Program-made: the position numbers and the translations under genes | Origin: Deltaproteobacteria bacterium | GTDB lineage: Bacteria > Desulfobacterota > DSM-4660 > Desulfatiglandales > B25-G16 | Length of the DNA stretch: 32,407 nucleotides | Assembly (NCBI GenBank): GCA_020349945.1 | Contig: CP070704.1 | Coordinates: 677,113-709,519 of the forward strand | Direction of reading: 5' to 3' | Notes under the pieces: model-generated | The model's input: the letters and a program-made list of their open reading frames with translations, nothing else | Told to the model about the DNA's origin: nothing | Databases searched by the model: none | In this document: piece by piece, positions 10,286 through 18,998 of the stretch | Layout: the number at the start of each line of letters is the position of its first letter | Numbering within the stretch: position 1 is the stretch's first letter

Positions 10286-10418
10286 GAAGGGTCTAGGTAT
10301 CAGCAATCAATGGTCAACCTCTGAGCTACTGGGAGCGATGACCTAAAGGATCGTAAGCATCAAACAGTGCGGGAGAAGGTCGTCATTTTGCCTACCTATT
10401 GAGCAAGGGGAGGACCCT

Positions 10419-10445
10419 GAAAAAGGCGGAAATAGTGCCTTTTTC
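10419..10445 (+). terminator. Rho-independent terminator of the fadNAE operon
   Basis: GAAAAAGGC (10419-10427) pairs perfectly with GCCTTTTTC (10437-10445) across a 9-nt loop. The A-rich and T-rich arm ends would give a U tract in the transcript. It lies 134 bp after the fadE stop and just before the next promoter. Confidence 0.75.
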
Positions 10446-10452
10446 AAAGACC

Positions 10453-10480
10453 TTGACACTCCTTGCTACGATATGATAAA
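10453..10480 (+). promoter_or_regulatory. Sigma70-type promoter for the acidic repeat protein
   Basis: A perfect -35 TTGACA at 10453-10458 is followed after 16 bp by GATAAA (10475-10480), a 4/6 match to the -10 box. It sits between the fad terminator and the ATG at 10521, giving a short leader. Confidence 0.55.
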
Positions 10481-10520
10481 AACAAATAAACATTAAATAA
10501 TCATAAACAGGGGGACAGTC

Positions 10521-11330
10521 ATGTCCGAGGATAACGACAATACAAAAGATCGAAATGATAGAGAGGAGGAAGATATCCTTGATTTTGACTTTGATGAAGA
10601 TCTTTTGGGTGAAGAGGGAGAAGAAAAAAAGAAAGAGGAAAAAGTCATAGATCTCGTTGATGTGGTTGAAGAAGGCCGTGCACCTGAATCGGTTGAGGAA
10701 GAAATAGAGGGCTTGGAAGAGCTTTTATCGGAAGAAGAAGGCGTGAAAAAAGAAGAGACTCCGCCTGAGGAGGAGAAAGAGATTGAGGAAGGCCTTGGCA
10801 CCGAACATCCATCTGAAGGTGAAGAGGAAGCAGAAGGAGACACTATTCTTATGGAAAAGACGGAAGAGGCAGAACCCTCTCTTGATTTGGATGAAGAGAT
10901 TAAACTGGATGAGGCACTAGAGGGACTCGAAGAAATGGTCTCTGAGGAAGAGGCAGAACCCTCTCTTGATTTAGATGAAGAGATTAAACTGGATGAGGGG
11001 CTCGAGGAAGTGCTTTCTGAAGAGGATATAGGAGAGCTGAAAGAACAATTGTTGGAGGAAGCGGTTGAGAAGGAGGAGCAAGTAAAAGAGGAGGCTGCCA
11101 AAGAGGCCTTTCCTGAAATGCCCCCGGCTCAAGAAGCAGCTGAGGAAGAAGACAAGGCGATCAAAAAGGAGGCTCCGCCAATCTCAGAAGAAAAGATTGA
11201 GGCTATTTTAACGAAGGTAGTAAGTGATGTTCTAGAAAAGGTAGCCAGGAAGGTGATACCTGAAGTAGCTGAAAAGATTATCAGGGAGGAAATAGATGTC
11301 TTAAAGAAGAGTATCATGCCTGAGGATTGA
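10521..11330 (+). CDS. Acidic, Glu-rich coiled-coil protein with an internal repeat, function unknown
   Basis: The 269-residue product is extremely acidic and has no signal peptide or membrane segment. Residues ~1-215 are low-complexity Glu/Asp/Leu sequence likely to be disordered or coiled coil. A 17-residue unit (EEAEPSLDLDEEIKLDE) occurs twice, 28 residues apart, encoded by near-identical DNA. The last ~50 residues form a distinct, more ordered module (SEEKIEAILTKVVSDVLEKV...) predicted as amphipathic helices. I recall similar C-terminal modules in deltaproteobacterial acidic or response-regulator proteins encoded near valS, but cannot confirm this. It starts at ATG behind GGGGGA and has its own promoter. 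The 202-residue serine-rich frame on the other strand is an antisense shadow. Confidence 0.75.
   Translation: MSEDNDNTKDRNDREEEDILDFDFDEDLLGEEGEEKKKEEKVIDLVDVVEEGRAPESVEEEIEGLEELLSEEEGVKKEETPPEEEKEIEEGLGTEHPSEGEEEAEGDTILMEKTEEAEPSLDLDEEIKLDEALEGLEEMVSEEEAEPSLDLDEEIKLDEGLEEVLSEEDIGELKEQLLEEAVEKEEQVKEEAAKEAFPEMPPAQEAAEEEDKAIKKEAPPISEEKIEAILTKVVSDVLEKVARKVIPEVAEKIIREEIDVLKKSIMPED
10863..10997 (+). repeat. Two 51-bp direct repeats inside the acidic protein gene
   Basis: Bases 10863-10913 and 10947-10997 are identical except for one silent difference (TTGGAT versus TTAGAT). They are offset by 84 bp, exactly 28 codons, so they keep frame. A recent in-frame duplication of a coding segment is the simplest reading; it would allow copy-number slippage. 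Confidence 0.85.
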
Positions 11331-11350
11331 TCTATTAGCTTTTTTCAAGT

Positions 11351-11408
11351 AAATGGGCACAAGGGCACTACATCTGAGGAATCTTCAAGTATGTCATTGT
11401 GCCCATTT
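11351..11408 (+). other. Long-loop inverted repeat between the acidic protein gene and valS
   Basis: AAATGGGCACAA (11351-11362) is perfectly complementary to TTGTGCCCATTT (11397-11408) with a 34-nt loop. There is no clear T run, so it is not a classic terminator. It sits in the 143-bp gap before valS and could be a leader structure or a processing site. Confidence 0.6.
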
Positions 11409-11473
11409 GATTATTGTTATGTCCATCCATTTTGAGGTAAGGATGGGAAATTACAATAAAGGAGCACTATTCT

Positions 11474-14122
11474 ATGGAGAACCATGTCTTGGCCAAGACC
11501 TACGAACCTAAGGAAGTGGAAGAGAAATGGTATTATTATTGGGAAGGGAATGATCTATTTAAGGCCAGTACCAAGTCAGATAAGCCCCCCTTTTCTATTG
11601 TCATCCCTCCGCCAAATATAACTGGAAGCCTACACATGGGCCATGCCCTCAATAATACACTGCAGGATATCCTGTGCAGATACAAAAGAATGAACGGATA
11701 CAATGTCCTGTGGCAGCCCGGCACAGACCATGCAGGTATCGCTACCCAGAATGTGGTAGAGAAGGATCTTGCCTTAAAGGGAACTGATCGCCATCAGATA
11801 GGTCGGGAACGATTTGTCGAACTGGTTTGGGAGTGGCGGGGAAAATTCGGTGGGATGATTATCAATCAACTGAAAAGGCTGGGAAGTTCCTGTGACTGGA
11901 GTCGAGAGAGGTTTACCATGGATGAGGGGCTTTCCAGGGCTGTAAGGGAAGTTTTTGTGCGTCTTTATGATGAAAACTTGATCTACCAGGGAGACTATAT
12001 CATAAACTGGTGCCCCAGATGCCATACAGCACTGGCTGACCTTGAGGTAGAGCATGAAGATATGGACAGCTTTCTCTATTATATTCGCTATCCCCTTGAA
12101 GATCGGCAGGGCTATTTGACCGTGGCCACAACCAGGCCCGAGACACTTTTAGGTGATACAGCAGTGGCTGTGAACCCGGAGGATGAGCGTTACAAAGACC
12201 TGTCAGGATCTTATGTCCTTTTGCCAGTACTCAATAAGCCCATACCGGTTATTTTTGATAGATATGTGGATAAAGAATTCGGTACCGGCGCCCTAAAGAT
12301 TACCCCTGCCCATGACCCCAATGATTTCGAGGTTGGAAATGCACATCAACTTGAGCGGATAAGGGTTATCAATGAAGACGGCAGCATGAATGAACTGGCA
12401 GGCCCGTATCAGGGTATGGACAGGTTTGAATGCAGGGAAAGGATTCTGGATGATCTGAAAAGCTCTGGCTTGCTGGAGAAGATCGAGCCTTACCGTCATG
12501 CAGTAGGCCACTGCTACCGGTGTAAGACCATGATCGAACCCCTTCTGTCCAAACAGTGGTTTGTAAGGGTAGGGCCCCTTGCCGATAAGGCCGTCACTGC
12601 AGTTAAGGACGGAAAAACAAGGATACTACCCTCCAATTGGGAAGGAGTCTACTACGAATGGATGAACAATATTAGAGACTGGTGTATATCCAGGCAGATA
12701 TGGTGGGGCCACAGGATACCTGCCTGGTACTGCCAGGGATGCGGGGAGGTTATAGTGGCCAAAGAGGAGCCCAGGGTGTGCCCTTCCTGCAAAAGCAAGA
12801 ACCTCCGGCAGGAAACGGACGTGCTGGATACCTGGTTCAGCTCAGCTCTCTGGCCATTTTCCACCCTGGGTTGGCCGGATTCCACCGATGAACTGAAAAC
12901 CTTTTATCCCACCTCAGTGCTGGTAACTGGCTTCGATATCCTTTTTTTCTGGGTGGCAAGAATGATGATGATGGGCATCCATTTTGTTGAGGATGTTCCC
13001 TTTAGAGATGTTTATATCCATGCCCTGGTCAAGGATGAACAGGGCCAGAAGATGAGCAAAAGTAAAGGCAATATAATTGACCCCCTGGAGGTCTTAGACA
13101 GGTTCGGTACCGATGCCTTCAGGTTTACCCTTTCTGTATTGGCTATCCAGGGAAGAGACATGAGACTATCAGAAGAAAGGATAGCAGGATACCGGAATTT
13201 TATTAACAAGATATGGAATGCTGCCAGATTTTCCCTGATGAACCTGAGGGATTGTAGACCCCCATCTTTAGATAACGGGAATCTTACCCTGGCTGATCGT
13301 TGGATCATGACCAGGATAGGGCAGGTTGCAGAACAGATAACTCAACACATAGATGGTTACAAATTTAACGATGCAGCCAGTACCTGTTATCAATTTGTCT
13401 GGCATGAATTTTGTGACTGGTATGTGGAAATGGCAAAACTGGAGCTGTATAGCAGGGATCGAAAGAGGAGGGAAGTGGCCCAGTCTGTAATGCAGATTCT
13501 CTTGAGTGGGGTGGTGAGGCTTCTCCATCCATTTGTGCCGTTTATTACTGAAGAGATCTGGCAGAGGCTCCCGCATACAGATGGAAGCATCATGGTAGCC
13601 CAGTTCCCTCAACCTACCGAATTCCTCTCCGATGATGAATCGATCAAGGAGATGGATCTCCTGAGAGGGGTGATAGCGGGTATCAGGAATATAAGGGGAG
13701 AGATGAACATCCCCCCAAGAAGGGATGTGAGGATAGTCATCGATGTAAAGGGGTCAAGAGAGAGACAGATTCTTGAAGATAACCTTCACTATATTACCAC
13801 CCTAGCAAAGGTAGAATCTATTGATATTGTTTCCGGTATTGAAAAACCTGACTCTTCTGCTACGTACGTTTTTGGCGATATCCAGGTGCATGTTCTCCTT
13901 AAGGGGTTGCTCAATTACGAGGATGAGAGAAAGAGGATTTACAAAGAGATAAAGAAGATAGAGCGGGAAATGGATGTATCTCGAAAGAAATTGGCTAATA
14001 AGGATTTCTTGAGTCAGGCTCCCCCCCCTATAGTAGAGGATGTCAAGGAAAAGGTAGCGCTTATGGGTGTCAAGTTAGAAAAGCTGAACCAAAACCTTAC
14101 CACCCTTGAGGAACTCAAGTGA
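11474..14122 (+). CDS. valS: Valyl-tRNA synthetase
   Basis: This 882-residue class I aminoacyl-tRNA synthetase charges tRNA-Val with valine in the cytosol. The HIGH-type motif is HMGH at residues 54-57 after PPPNITGSL, and the KMSKS motif is at 526-530. The editing (CP1) domain carries the hydrolytic-site sequence TTRPETLLGDTAV. Two Cys pairs (CPRCH and CQGC...CPSC) look like zinc knuckles in the inserted domain. A C-terminal coiled coil (~815-882), typical of ValRS, contacts the tRNA. The start is ATG behind AAAGGAG. It appears to be transcribed after the acidic protein gene or from the 143-bp gap; no T-box elements were recognised. Confidence 0.97.
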   Translation: MENHVLAKTYEPKEVEEKWYYYWEGNDLFKASTKSDKPPFSIVIPPPNITGSLHMGHALNNTLQDILCRYKRMNGYNVLWQPGTDHAGIATQNVVEKDLALKGTDRHQIGRERFVELVWEWRGKFGGMIINQLKRLGSSCDWSRERFTMDEGLSRAVREVFVRLYDENLIYQGDYIINWCPRCHTALADLEVEHEDMDSFLYYIRYPLEDRQGYLTVATTRPETLLGDTAVAVNPEDERYKDLSGSYVLLPVLNKPIPVIFDRYVDKEFGTGALKITPAHDPNDFEVGNAHQLERIRVINEDGSMNELAGPYQGMDRFECRERILDDLKSSGLLEKIEPYRHAVGHCYRCKTMIEPLLSKQWFVRVGPLADKAVTAVKDGKTRILPSNWEGVYYEWMNNIRDWCISRQIWWGHRIPAWYCQGCGEVIVAKEEPRVCPSCKSKNLRQETDVLDTWFSSALWPFSTLGWPDSTDELKTFYPTSVLVTGFDILFFWVARMMMMGIHFVEDVPFRDVYIHALVKDEQGQKMSKSKGNIIDPLEVLDRFGTDAFRFTLSVLAIQGRDMRLSEERIAGYRNFINKIWNAARFSLMNLRDCRPPSLDNGNLTLADRWIMTRIGQVAEQITQHIDGYKFNDAASTCYQFVWHEFCDWYVEMAKLELYSRDRKRREVAQSVMQILLSGVVRLLHPFVPFITEEIWQRLPHTDGSIMVAQFPQPTEFLSDDESIKEMDLLRGVIAGIRNIRGEMNIPPRRDVRIVIDVKGSRERQILEDNLHYITTLAKVESIDIVSGIEKPDSSATYVFGDIQVHVLLKGLLNYEDERKRIYKEIKKIEREMDVSRKKLANKDFLSQAPPPIVEDVKEKVALMGVKLEKLNQNLTTLEELK

Positions 14123-14386
14123 TTCCGAGCTCTCTTTCCCTAATCGGTAAGATAGTTGATCCTGCCTCATCGCCTCTCATATCACCGATATCCTCCTCAA
14201 CGTATCTTTGCCTTCATCCATTACGGCGATATTCCCTTAAGTTTGAGCGGGCTTAAGGCCCGATTTAAAGCTTGCGACAGGGTTTGCAAGAACTGGTAGA
14301 ATTTGCTACCCTTTGACCCAGGAAGCGATGTGCCGGAGTCCTTTTAGATCAAGAGAAGATCGTAATAATACCTCTCATACAGAAAG

Positions 14387-15349
14387 ATGCGGGATGTCCT
14401 TGAGACAGCTACCAAGGTAGCAGAGATGAGCCGCCAGGTGCGGATTGATAGGGAAGCCTTGATGCTTTTCTGCCGGAAGATGCTCGAAGGCCGGATCGAG
14501 GTGCCTGCCTGGAACTCCACCTACCACCTTTGTAGCAGCGGTGAAGACACGGTCTCTTACCTTCTGGTCCTGGACAGTCTCAATTTCTGCTTCTGGCCTG
14601 CACCGGAAAAGGCTACCTGGGAGGTCGAATACGAATCGAGAAGGCTTTCCGGATACTATGCCCTGGCTGCCTCTCTCAAGCGGGCCGTTGAATCAGGGAT
14701 TCCGATTACCAGTGCGGAGTATTTAGCTGAACTCTCTTTGGGTAAGCTGAAGGAGATCTTGAGTGGGCGGGGGGAATTGCAACTTTTAGGGGATCGTGTC
14801 CAGATCCTCAGTGAACTGGGACACCGTCTGCTTGAGGAGTATGGTGGAGATGCCTGCAGATTAGTGAAGGCTGCTGAAAACTCGGCGGTAAAACTGGTCA
14901 GGTCGTTGGTGAAAGGCGTATCATCCTTTCGGGACGTCGCGCAATACCTGGATCATCCAGTATTTTTCTATAAGAGGGCTCAGATATTTGCTGCGGACCT
15001 CTATGGGGCATTTGATGGCAAAGACTGGGGAAGTTTCACGGATATGGATAAGCTCACTGCCTTTGCAGATTACAAGCTACCCCAGGTGCTACGACATGTG
15101 GGGATCTTGCATTACGAAAGGGCCCTCGCACAGAAGGTGGATCATGAGATCCTTGTTGAGGCCGGAAGCAGTGAAGAGATTGAACTCAGGGCGAACACTA
15201 TCTGGGCGGTTGAGCTGATCCGCAGGGAACTGGAGCGTATGGGCACCCGGTTGAGGGCATTCGAGATTGATTGGATCCTGTGGAATATGGGCCAGGAGCA
15301 GGAGTTCAAGGTAAGGCCTTATCACCGTACGGTGACTGTTTTTTACTGA
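14387..15349 (+). CDS. Queuosine 5'-phosphate N-glycosylase/hydrolase (DUF2419, queuosine salvage)
   Basis: The 320-residue product matches the DUF2419 / QNG1 family, which releases the free base queuine from queuosine-5'-phosphate during salvage of the tRNA modification. Family blocks visible are LDSLNFCFW (62-70), FYKRAQIFAADL (194-205), DKLTAFADYKLPQVLRH (221-237), the IDWILWNMG segment (294-302) and the closing PYHRT (311-315). Length fits the family. It is an all-helical, cytosolic enzyme. Its stop TGA overlaps the ATG of tgt (TGATG), so the two are translationally coupled, which strongly supports a queuine-supply role. The family is common in eukaryotes but scattered in bacteria. I see no strong SD before the ATG. 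Confidence 0.9.
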   Translation: MRDVLETATKVAEMSRQVRIDREALMLFCRKMLEGRIEVPAWNSTYHLCSSGEDTVSYLLVLDSLNFCFWPAPEKATWEVEYESRRLSGYYALAASLKRAVESGIPITSAEYLAELSLGKLKEILSGRGELQLLGDRVQILSELGHRLLEEYGGDACRLVKAAENSAVKLVRSLVKGVSSFRDVAQYLDHPVFFYKRAQIFAADLYGAFDGKDWGSFTDMDKLTAFADYKLPQVLRHVGILHYERALAQKVDHEILVEAGSSEEIELRANTIWAVELIRRELERMGTRLRAFEIDWILWNMGQEQEFKVRPYHRTVTVFY

Positions 15350-16566
15350 TGTTTTCATTCGACCTTTTAGCAAGAGATGGGGAGGCACGGGCCGGCAAGC
15401 TCCTTACCCGTCATGGCACTATTGAGACCCCCTCATTCGTTCCTGTTGGTACTCAGGGGGCGGTCAAGTCTGTTTCGCTGCGCGATCTTCATGTGATCGG
15501 AACCCAGGTTATCATCGTCAATTCCTACCATCTCCACCTCCAACCGGGTGAAGATCTGATAGAGAGGGTGGGAGGAGTACATCGATTCACTGGTTGGGAA
15601 GGTCCATTGATCACGGACTCTGGCGGCTTTCAGATTTTTAGCCTTGGTGTAGCCAAGGAGCATGGTGTGGGGAAAATCGCCCCGATCTTTCCTGAGCAGA
15701 GAGACCGCGGCCGGCATTTCAGCTCAAAAAGCGAAAAACCCCTGGTAAGGGTCGATGAGGACGGGGTTGAATTTATATCATATCTGGATGGCTCTGCACA
15801 TCGGTTTACGCCCGAGGGGATAGTTGATATAGAGCGAAAGCTCGGTGCGGATATCATCCTCGTACTGGATGAATGCACCTCGCCGTTTCACGATTACTAT
15901 TACACCAGGGAGGCGATGGAGCGGACTCACCGCTGGGCCACCCGCGCATTAGAGGTATTCCGGCACACCTCTGATAGCACTCAGGCGATCTTGGGAATCG
16001 TTCAGGGCGGGGCCTACCGAGACTTAAGAGAGGGGAGTGCCAGGTTTATCGCAGGGCTTGGTTTTGACGGGTATGCCATCGGTGGCTCTCTTGGCAGGTC
16101 AAAGAAGGAGATGTACCAGGTCTTGGAGTGGACCATACCCTTTCTGCCGCACGATAAACCCCGGCACCTTCTGGGGGTCGGAGAGATAGAGGACATATTT
16201 CAGGTGGTCAGGCGAGGGGTCGATCTTTTCGACTGCATTTTACCGACGAGGATGGCACAGACTGGGACATTTTTTGCCAAAAAGGAGGATCGGTTCAGGA
16301 TACATATCCTTAATGCCCGGTTTAAGGATGATCTTCGCCCGATTGAGCTGGGGTGCAATTGCTATACCTGCCGCAATTACTCCAGGGCATATCTAAGACA
16401 TCTATTTATGGCCAAGGAAATTTTGGCTATGCGCCTTGCGACCATTCACAATCTGCACTTTCTGGAATTATTGATGCGCCAGATCCGCTCTGCCATAAAA
16501 CAGAGAAGGCTTGCGGAGCTGTGGAGGGAGTGGGTTATTCCAAACGACGCGGACCCCTATGCTTAA
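15349..16566 (+). CDS. tgt: tRNA-guanine(34) transglycosylase
   Basis: The 405-residue enzyme exchanges G34 in GUN anticodons for a 7-deazaguanine base. Catalytic Asp90 (DSGGFQ) and nucleophile Asp295 (FDCILPTR) are present, as are base-binding Asp174/Cys176 and Gln219. The zinc site is Cys336, Cys338, Cys341 and His367. Two deviations stand out. The substrate-pocket loop is GGSLGRS (245-251) instead of the preQ1-type GGLAVGE. There is also a ~30-residue insertion (103-136) before the FISYLDGS strand, which I recall from one TGT subgroup. Together with the overlapping salvage glycosidase this suggests queuine rather than preQ1 as substrate. The start is the ATG overlapping the upstream stop; the in-frame extension to 15271 lies inside the upstream gene. 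Confidence 0.93.
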   Translation: MFSFDLLARDGEARAGKLLTRHGTIETPSFVPVGTQGAVKSVSLRDLHVIGTQVIIVNSYHLHLQPGEDLIERVGGVHRFTGWEGPLITDSGGFQIFSLGVAKEHGVGKIAPIFPEQRDRGRHFSSKSEKPLVRVDEDGVEFISYLDGSAHRFTPEGIVDIERKLGADIILVLDECTSPFHDYYYTREAMERTHRWATRALEVFRHTSDSTQAILGIVQGGAYRDLREGSARFIAGLGFDGYAIGGSLGRSKKEMYQVLEWTIPFLPHDKPRHLLGVGEIEDIFQVVRRGVDLFDCILPTRMAQTGTFFAKKEDRFRIHILNARFKDDLRPIELGCNCYTCRNYSRAYLRHLFMAKEILAMRLATIHNLHFLELLMRQIRSAIKQRRLAELWREWVIPNDADPYA

Positions 16567-16587
16567 AAAGGCTGAAGGAGAGCCCAA

Positions 16588-17070
16588 ATGGCAAGGGAAA
16601 AATTTCCAGCAACCCAGGCGATTCGGATGCTGAGACAACACCGTGTAGATTTTTCCTTGTGCCCTTACCGGTATGAGGAAAAAGGGGGAACCACAGCAGC
16701 AGCTAAAGAGTTGCATGTGAACGAACACCTGGTTATAAAGACACTTGTGATGGAAGACGACAGGGGTGGCCCTTTGTTGGTTCTTATGCATGGGGATAAG
16801 CAGGTCTCCACTAAGGCCCTTGCAAGGACCCTGGGAGTCAAGACGGTCAGGCCCTGTGAAGCTAAGGAGGCGCACAAGCATACAGGGTATTGTGTGGGCG
16901 GGATCTCCCCTTTCGGGACAAGAAAGCCCCTCAGGGTCTGCGTTGAGTCGTCCATTATGGATCTCCCCAAGATCTACATCAATGCAGGGAAAAGGGGGCT
17001 GCTGGCGGAGATCTCCCCAGGAGATCTGGAAAAGATTCTCCATATCATACCTGTCAACGTGGCAATATGA
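16588..17070 (+). CDS. ybaK: Cys-tRNA(Pro)/Cys-tRNA(Cys) deacylase YbaK
   Basis: This 160-residue YbaK/EbsC-type trans-editing protein hydrolyses Cys-tRNA(Pro) made by mistake by ProRS. The conserved lysine of the VIKTLV segment (Lys51) and the GYCVGGISPFG loop (100-110) are characteristic. Length is normal for the free-standing form. It starts at ATG with a GAAGGAG SD, 21 bp after tgt, in the probable salvage/tRNA-quality operon. Confidence 0.93.
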   Translation: MAREKFPATQAIRMLRQHRVDFSLCPYRYEEKGGTTAAAKELHVNEHLVIKTLVMEDDRGGPLLVLMHGDKQVSTKALARTLGVKTVRPCEAKEAHKHTGYCVGGISPFGTRKPLRVCVESSIMDLPKIYINAGKRGLLAEISPGDLEKILHIIPVNVAI

Positions 17071-17106
17071 AGCTGTACCCATTTTCCCTCTAAAGGACAA
17101 AATGGT

Positions 17107-18030
17107 ATGCTGAAGAGCAGGGGTTTAAAGGGCACAAACACACCGGTACTCGACCCGCGGGTTGCCCTCCTTATCGCCACCATCGACGTTTCCTTTGCAG
17201 CCATATTCATAAAGTTCTCGGGTGCGCCCTCAATCATCATAGCCTTCTATAGGAAAGGCTTTGCCACCCTTCTGCTTCTCCCCTTCCTCTTCATCTATGG
17301 TCGGGAGGCCCTCTCAAGGATTTCGCGCCGTGAGGTCTTTGAGGTGGTGGCCGCAGGTGTTGCCCTCGCCTTCCACTTCTGGTTCTGGATCGAGTCACTT
17401 AAGCACGTTTCCGTGGCCAATTCCGTGCTGTTGGTCACCGCCCATCCCCTGCTTGTTGGGATATTATCCATGCGTCTCCTTGGAGAGCGCATGGAATCCC
17501 TCCAGTGGGCAGGGGCAGGTATCGCCCTCGGTGGCATAGCCATGATAACAGCTGGCGACTGGAAGACAGGGGCAGGACATGAACTCACAGGTGACCTGCT
17601 GGCCCTCCTCGGCATGGTTGCGTTTGCCGCCTACCTTCTGGCCGGGAGACGCCTGCGGCAGAGCCTTTCCACGCTGGTCTATGTGGTTCCCGTGTACGGT
17701 GTGAGCGCCATGGTCCTGCTGTCCATCGCGGGGTTGTCTGCAACACCGCTCGTTGGATATCCTGGCCGGGACTGGGTCATATTCCTCGCCCTCGCAGTGG
17801 TATGCACGATTGGTGGGCATACCCTCTACAACTATTCCTTGGCCCATGTCACGGCCTCCCTCGTTTCCGTGACCTTCCTGGGCGAGCCCGTGCTATCTTC
17901 TGTTTTCGCCTGGTTGCTGCTTTCCGAGGTTCCGAGCTGGTTTGTTCTTCCGGGGGGCATGCTCGTGCTGGCAGGGATCTACTTGGCAAACGTGGGTATG
18001 ACGAAAGGGGTAAGCTCGCGGAGGAGGTAA
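17107..18030 (+). CDS. EamA/DMT-family membrane transporter
   Basis: The 307-residue protein is very hydrophobic, with about ten membrane segments arranged as two EamA repeats (residues ~12-145 and ~160-298), as in drug/metabolite transporters. The end of the first repeat reads LGERMESLQWAGAGIALGGIAMI and the second has the matching FLGEPVLSSVFAWLLLSEVPSWFVLPGGMLVLAGI, both typical. The substrate cannot be inferred; members export amino acids, purines or metabolites. It starts 36 bp after ybaK with a weak SD (AAAGGA), so it is likely co-transcribed with the queuosine-salvage gene, tgt and ybaK. Uptake of queuine-like bases is possible but unsupported. Confidence 0.88.
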   Translation: MLKSRGLKGTNTPVLDPRVALLIATIDVSFAAIFIKFSGAPSIIIAFYRKGFATLLLLPFLFIYGREALSRISRREVFEVVAAGVALAFHFWFWIESLKHVSVANSVLLVTAHPLLVGILSMRLLGERMESLQWAGAGIALGGIAMITAGDWKTGAGHELTGDLLALLGMVAFAAYLLAGRRLRQSLSTLVYVVPVYGVSAMVLLSIAGLSATPLVGYPGRDWVIFLALAVVCTIGGHTLYNYSLAHVTASLVSVTFLGEPVLSSVFAWLLLSEVPSWFVLPGGMLVLAGIYLANVGMTKGVSSRRR

Positions 18031-18065
18031 GAGACATCAAGACCCTGGCAATAGTGCCTCGAGAT

Positions 18066-18998
18066 CTATTGGGCTACAATGAGGGGCAATACTCCCGGCA
18101 CTATGTCAATGAGCACAGGCAGTTGACCCGGTTGCTCTCCGTCCACGTCCAGAAGAACCCGCTGATCCGAATGGGCCTCTACCCGTTTGCCTACAAGCGT
18201 GGTTACCTTTTCGACCTGATAGATCTTCCCATTATACAAGTTAGGGAGGTTTAAGAAGACCTCAGGCACGGTAAGATCCCCGACCACGGTCACATGGAAC
18301 ATGCCATCATCCACAATTGCCCCAGGGGCAACCCACATGCCTCCACCGTGATATTGCCCATTGGCAACCACCACATTCCAGGTCATGACTGTCCGGTCAA
18401 AGCCATTATCCACCTTCAGGTGTATTTGCTTCTTGTCATAGATCAGAATGGAGATCAGGGTGGCACAGATGAATGAGATAAAACCGCCGAATAGCTTGGT
18501 GGTCCTGTTGACCCGTTCATCTACCTCACCCCCCAGACCAAAGCTGGTAACGTTATGAAAATACCTGTAGGAGGGATGACCATGATGGCCCCTGTATTTA
18601 AGCCGTCCCAGATCAATAGACCGGGCATGGGAGCCCATGATTACATCCAGTGCCTTATTCAGCTCCCTTGGTATGGAAACGCTTTTTATAAAATCACATC
18701 CGGTACCGCGGGGAATAAACCCCAGCATGGCCCCTGGTCGAATAGGGGCATCCTCTCCCATAAAGCCATTTATCACCTCATTAAGTGTCCCGTCACCTCC
18801 CACACAAACGACCAGCTCAGCGCCTTCGAGAAGAGCCAGGCGGGTAAGCCTGGTCGCATCTCCCGGACCGGCCGTGAGCAGGGCCTGAAATGGCCCTAGC
18901 CGCTCTGTTGCCAGTGCCTTGATCCGGGGCCATTCTCTGACAGTAGACCCCATTGCCGCATTGGGATTAACAATGAAAGCGATCTTTCTTGAGGCCAC
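18066..18998 (-). CDS. Diacylglycerol/lipid kinase family protein
   Basis: The 310-residue product has the DAGK catalytic domain: an N-terminal VNPNAAMG strand-loop (10-17), the nucleotide-binding GGDGTLNEV (67-75), and PRGTGCDF (96-103), which corresponds to the PxGTxNDF motif of YegS/DgkB/BmrU-type kinases. A C-terminal beta-sandwich domain (~130-305) completes the family fold. It probably phosphorylates a membrane lipid such as diacylglycerol at the inner face of the membrane. The start is GTG at 18998 behind AGGGA. It converges on the EamA gene with a 35-bp gap. Substrate is uncertain within the family. Confidence 0.9.
   Translation of the reverse strand: MASRKIAFIVNPNAAMGSTVREWPRIKALATERLGPFQALLTAGPGDATRLTRLALLEGAELVVCVGGDGTLNEVINGFMGEDAPIRPGAMLGFIPRGTGCDFIKSVSIPRELNKALDVIMGSHARSIDLGRLKYRGHHGHPSYRYFHNVTSFGLGGEVDERVNRTTKLFGGFISFICATLISILIYDKKQIHLKVDNGFDRTVMTWNVVVANGQYHGGGMWVAPGAIVDDGMFHVTVVGDLTVPEVFLNLPNLYNGKIYQVEKVTTLVGKRVEAHSDQRVLLDVDGEQPGQLPVLIDIVPGVLPLIVAQ

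Noticed and set aside
10493..11101. 202-residue serine-rich frame on the minus strand
   Set aside because: It is the antisense of a Glu-rich coding sequence (GAA/GAG read backwards gives Ser/Phe codons) and has no family resemblance.
14123..14386. preQ1 riboswitch before the queuosine-salvage operon
   Set aside because: The 264-base gap has only a 6-bp stem (14248-14262) and lacks the A-rich pseudoknot tail and SD arrangement of preQ1 riboswitches.
15271..15348. Upstream extension of tgt
   Set aside because: It lies in another frame of the DUF2419 gene; the ATG at 15349 overlapping the upstream stop is the natural start.
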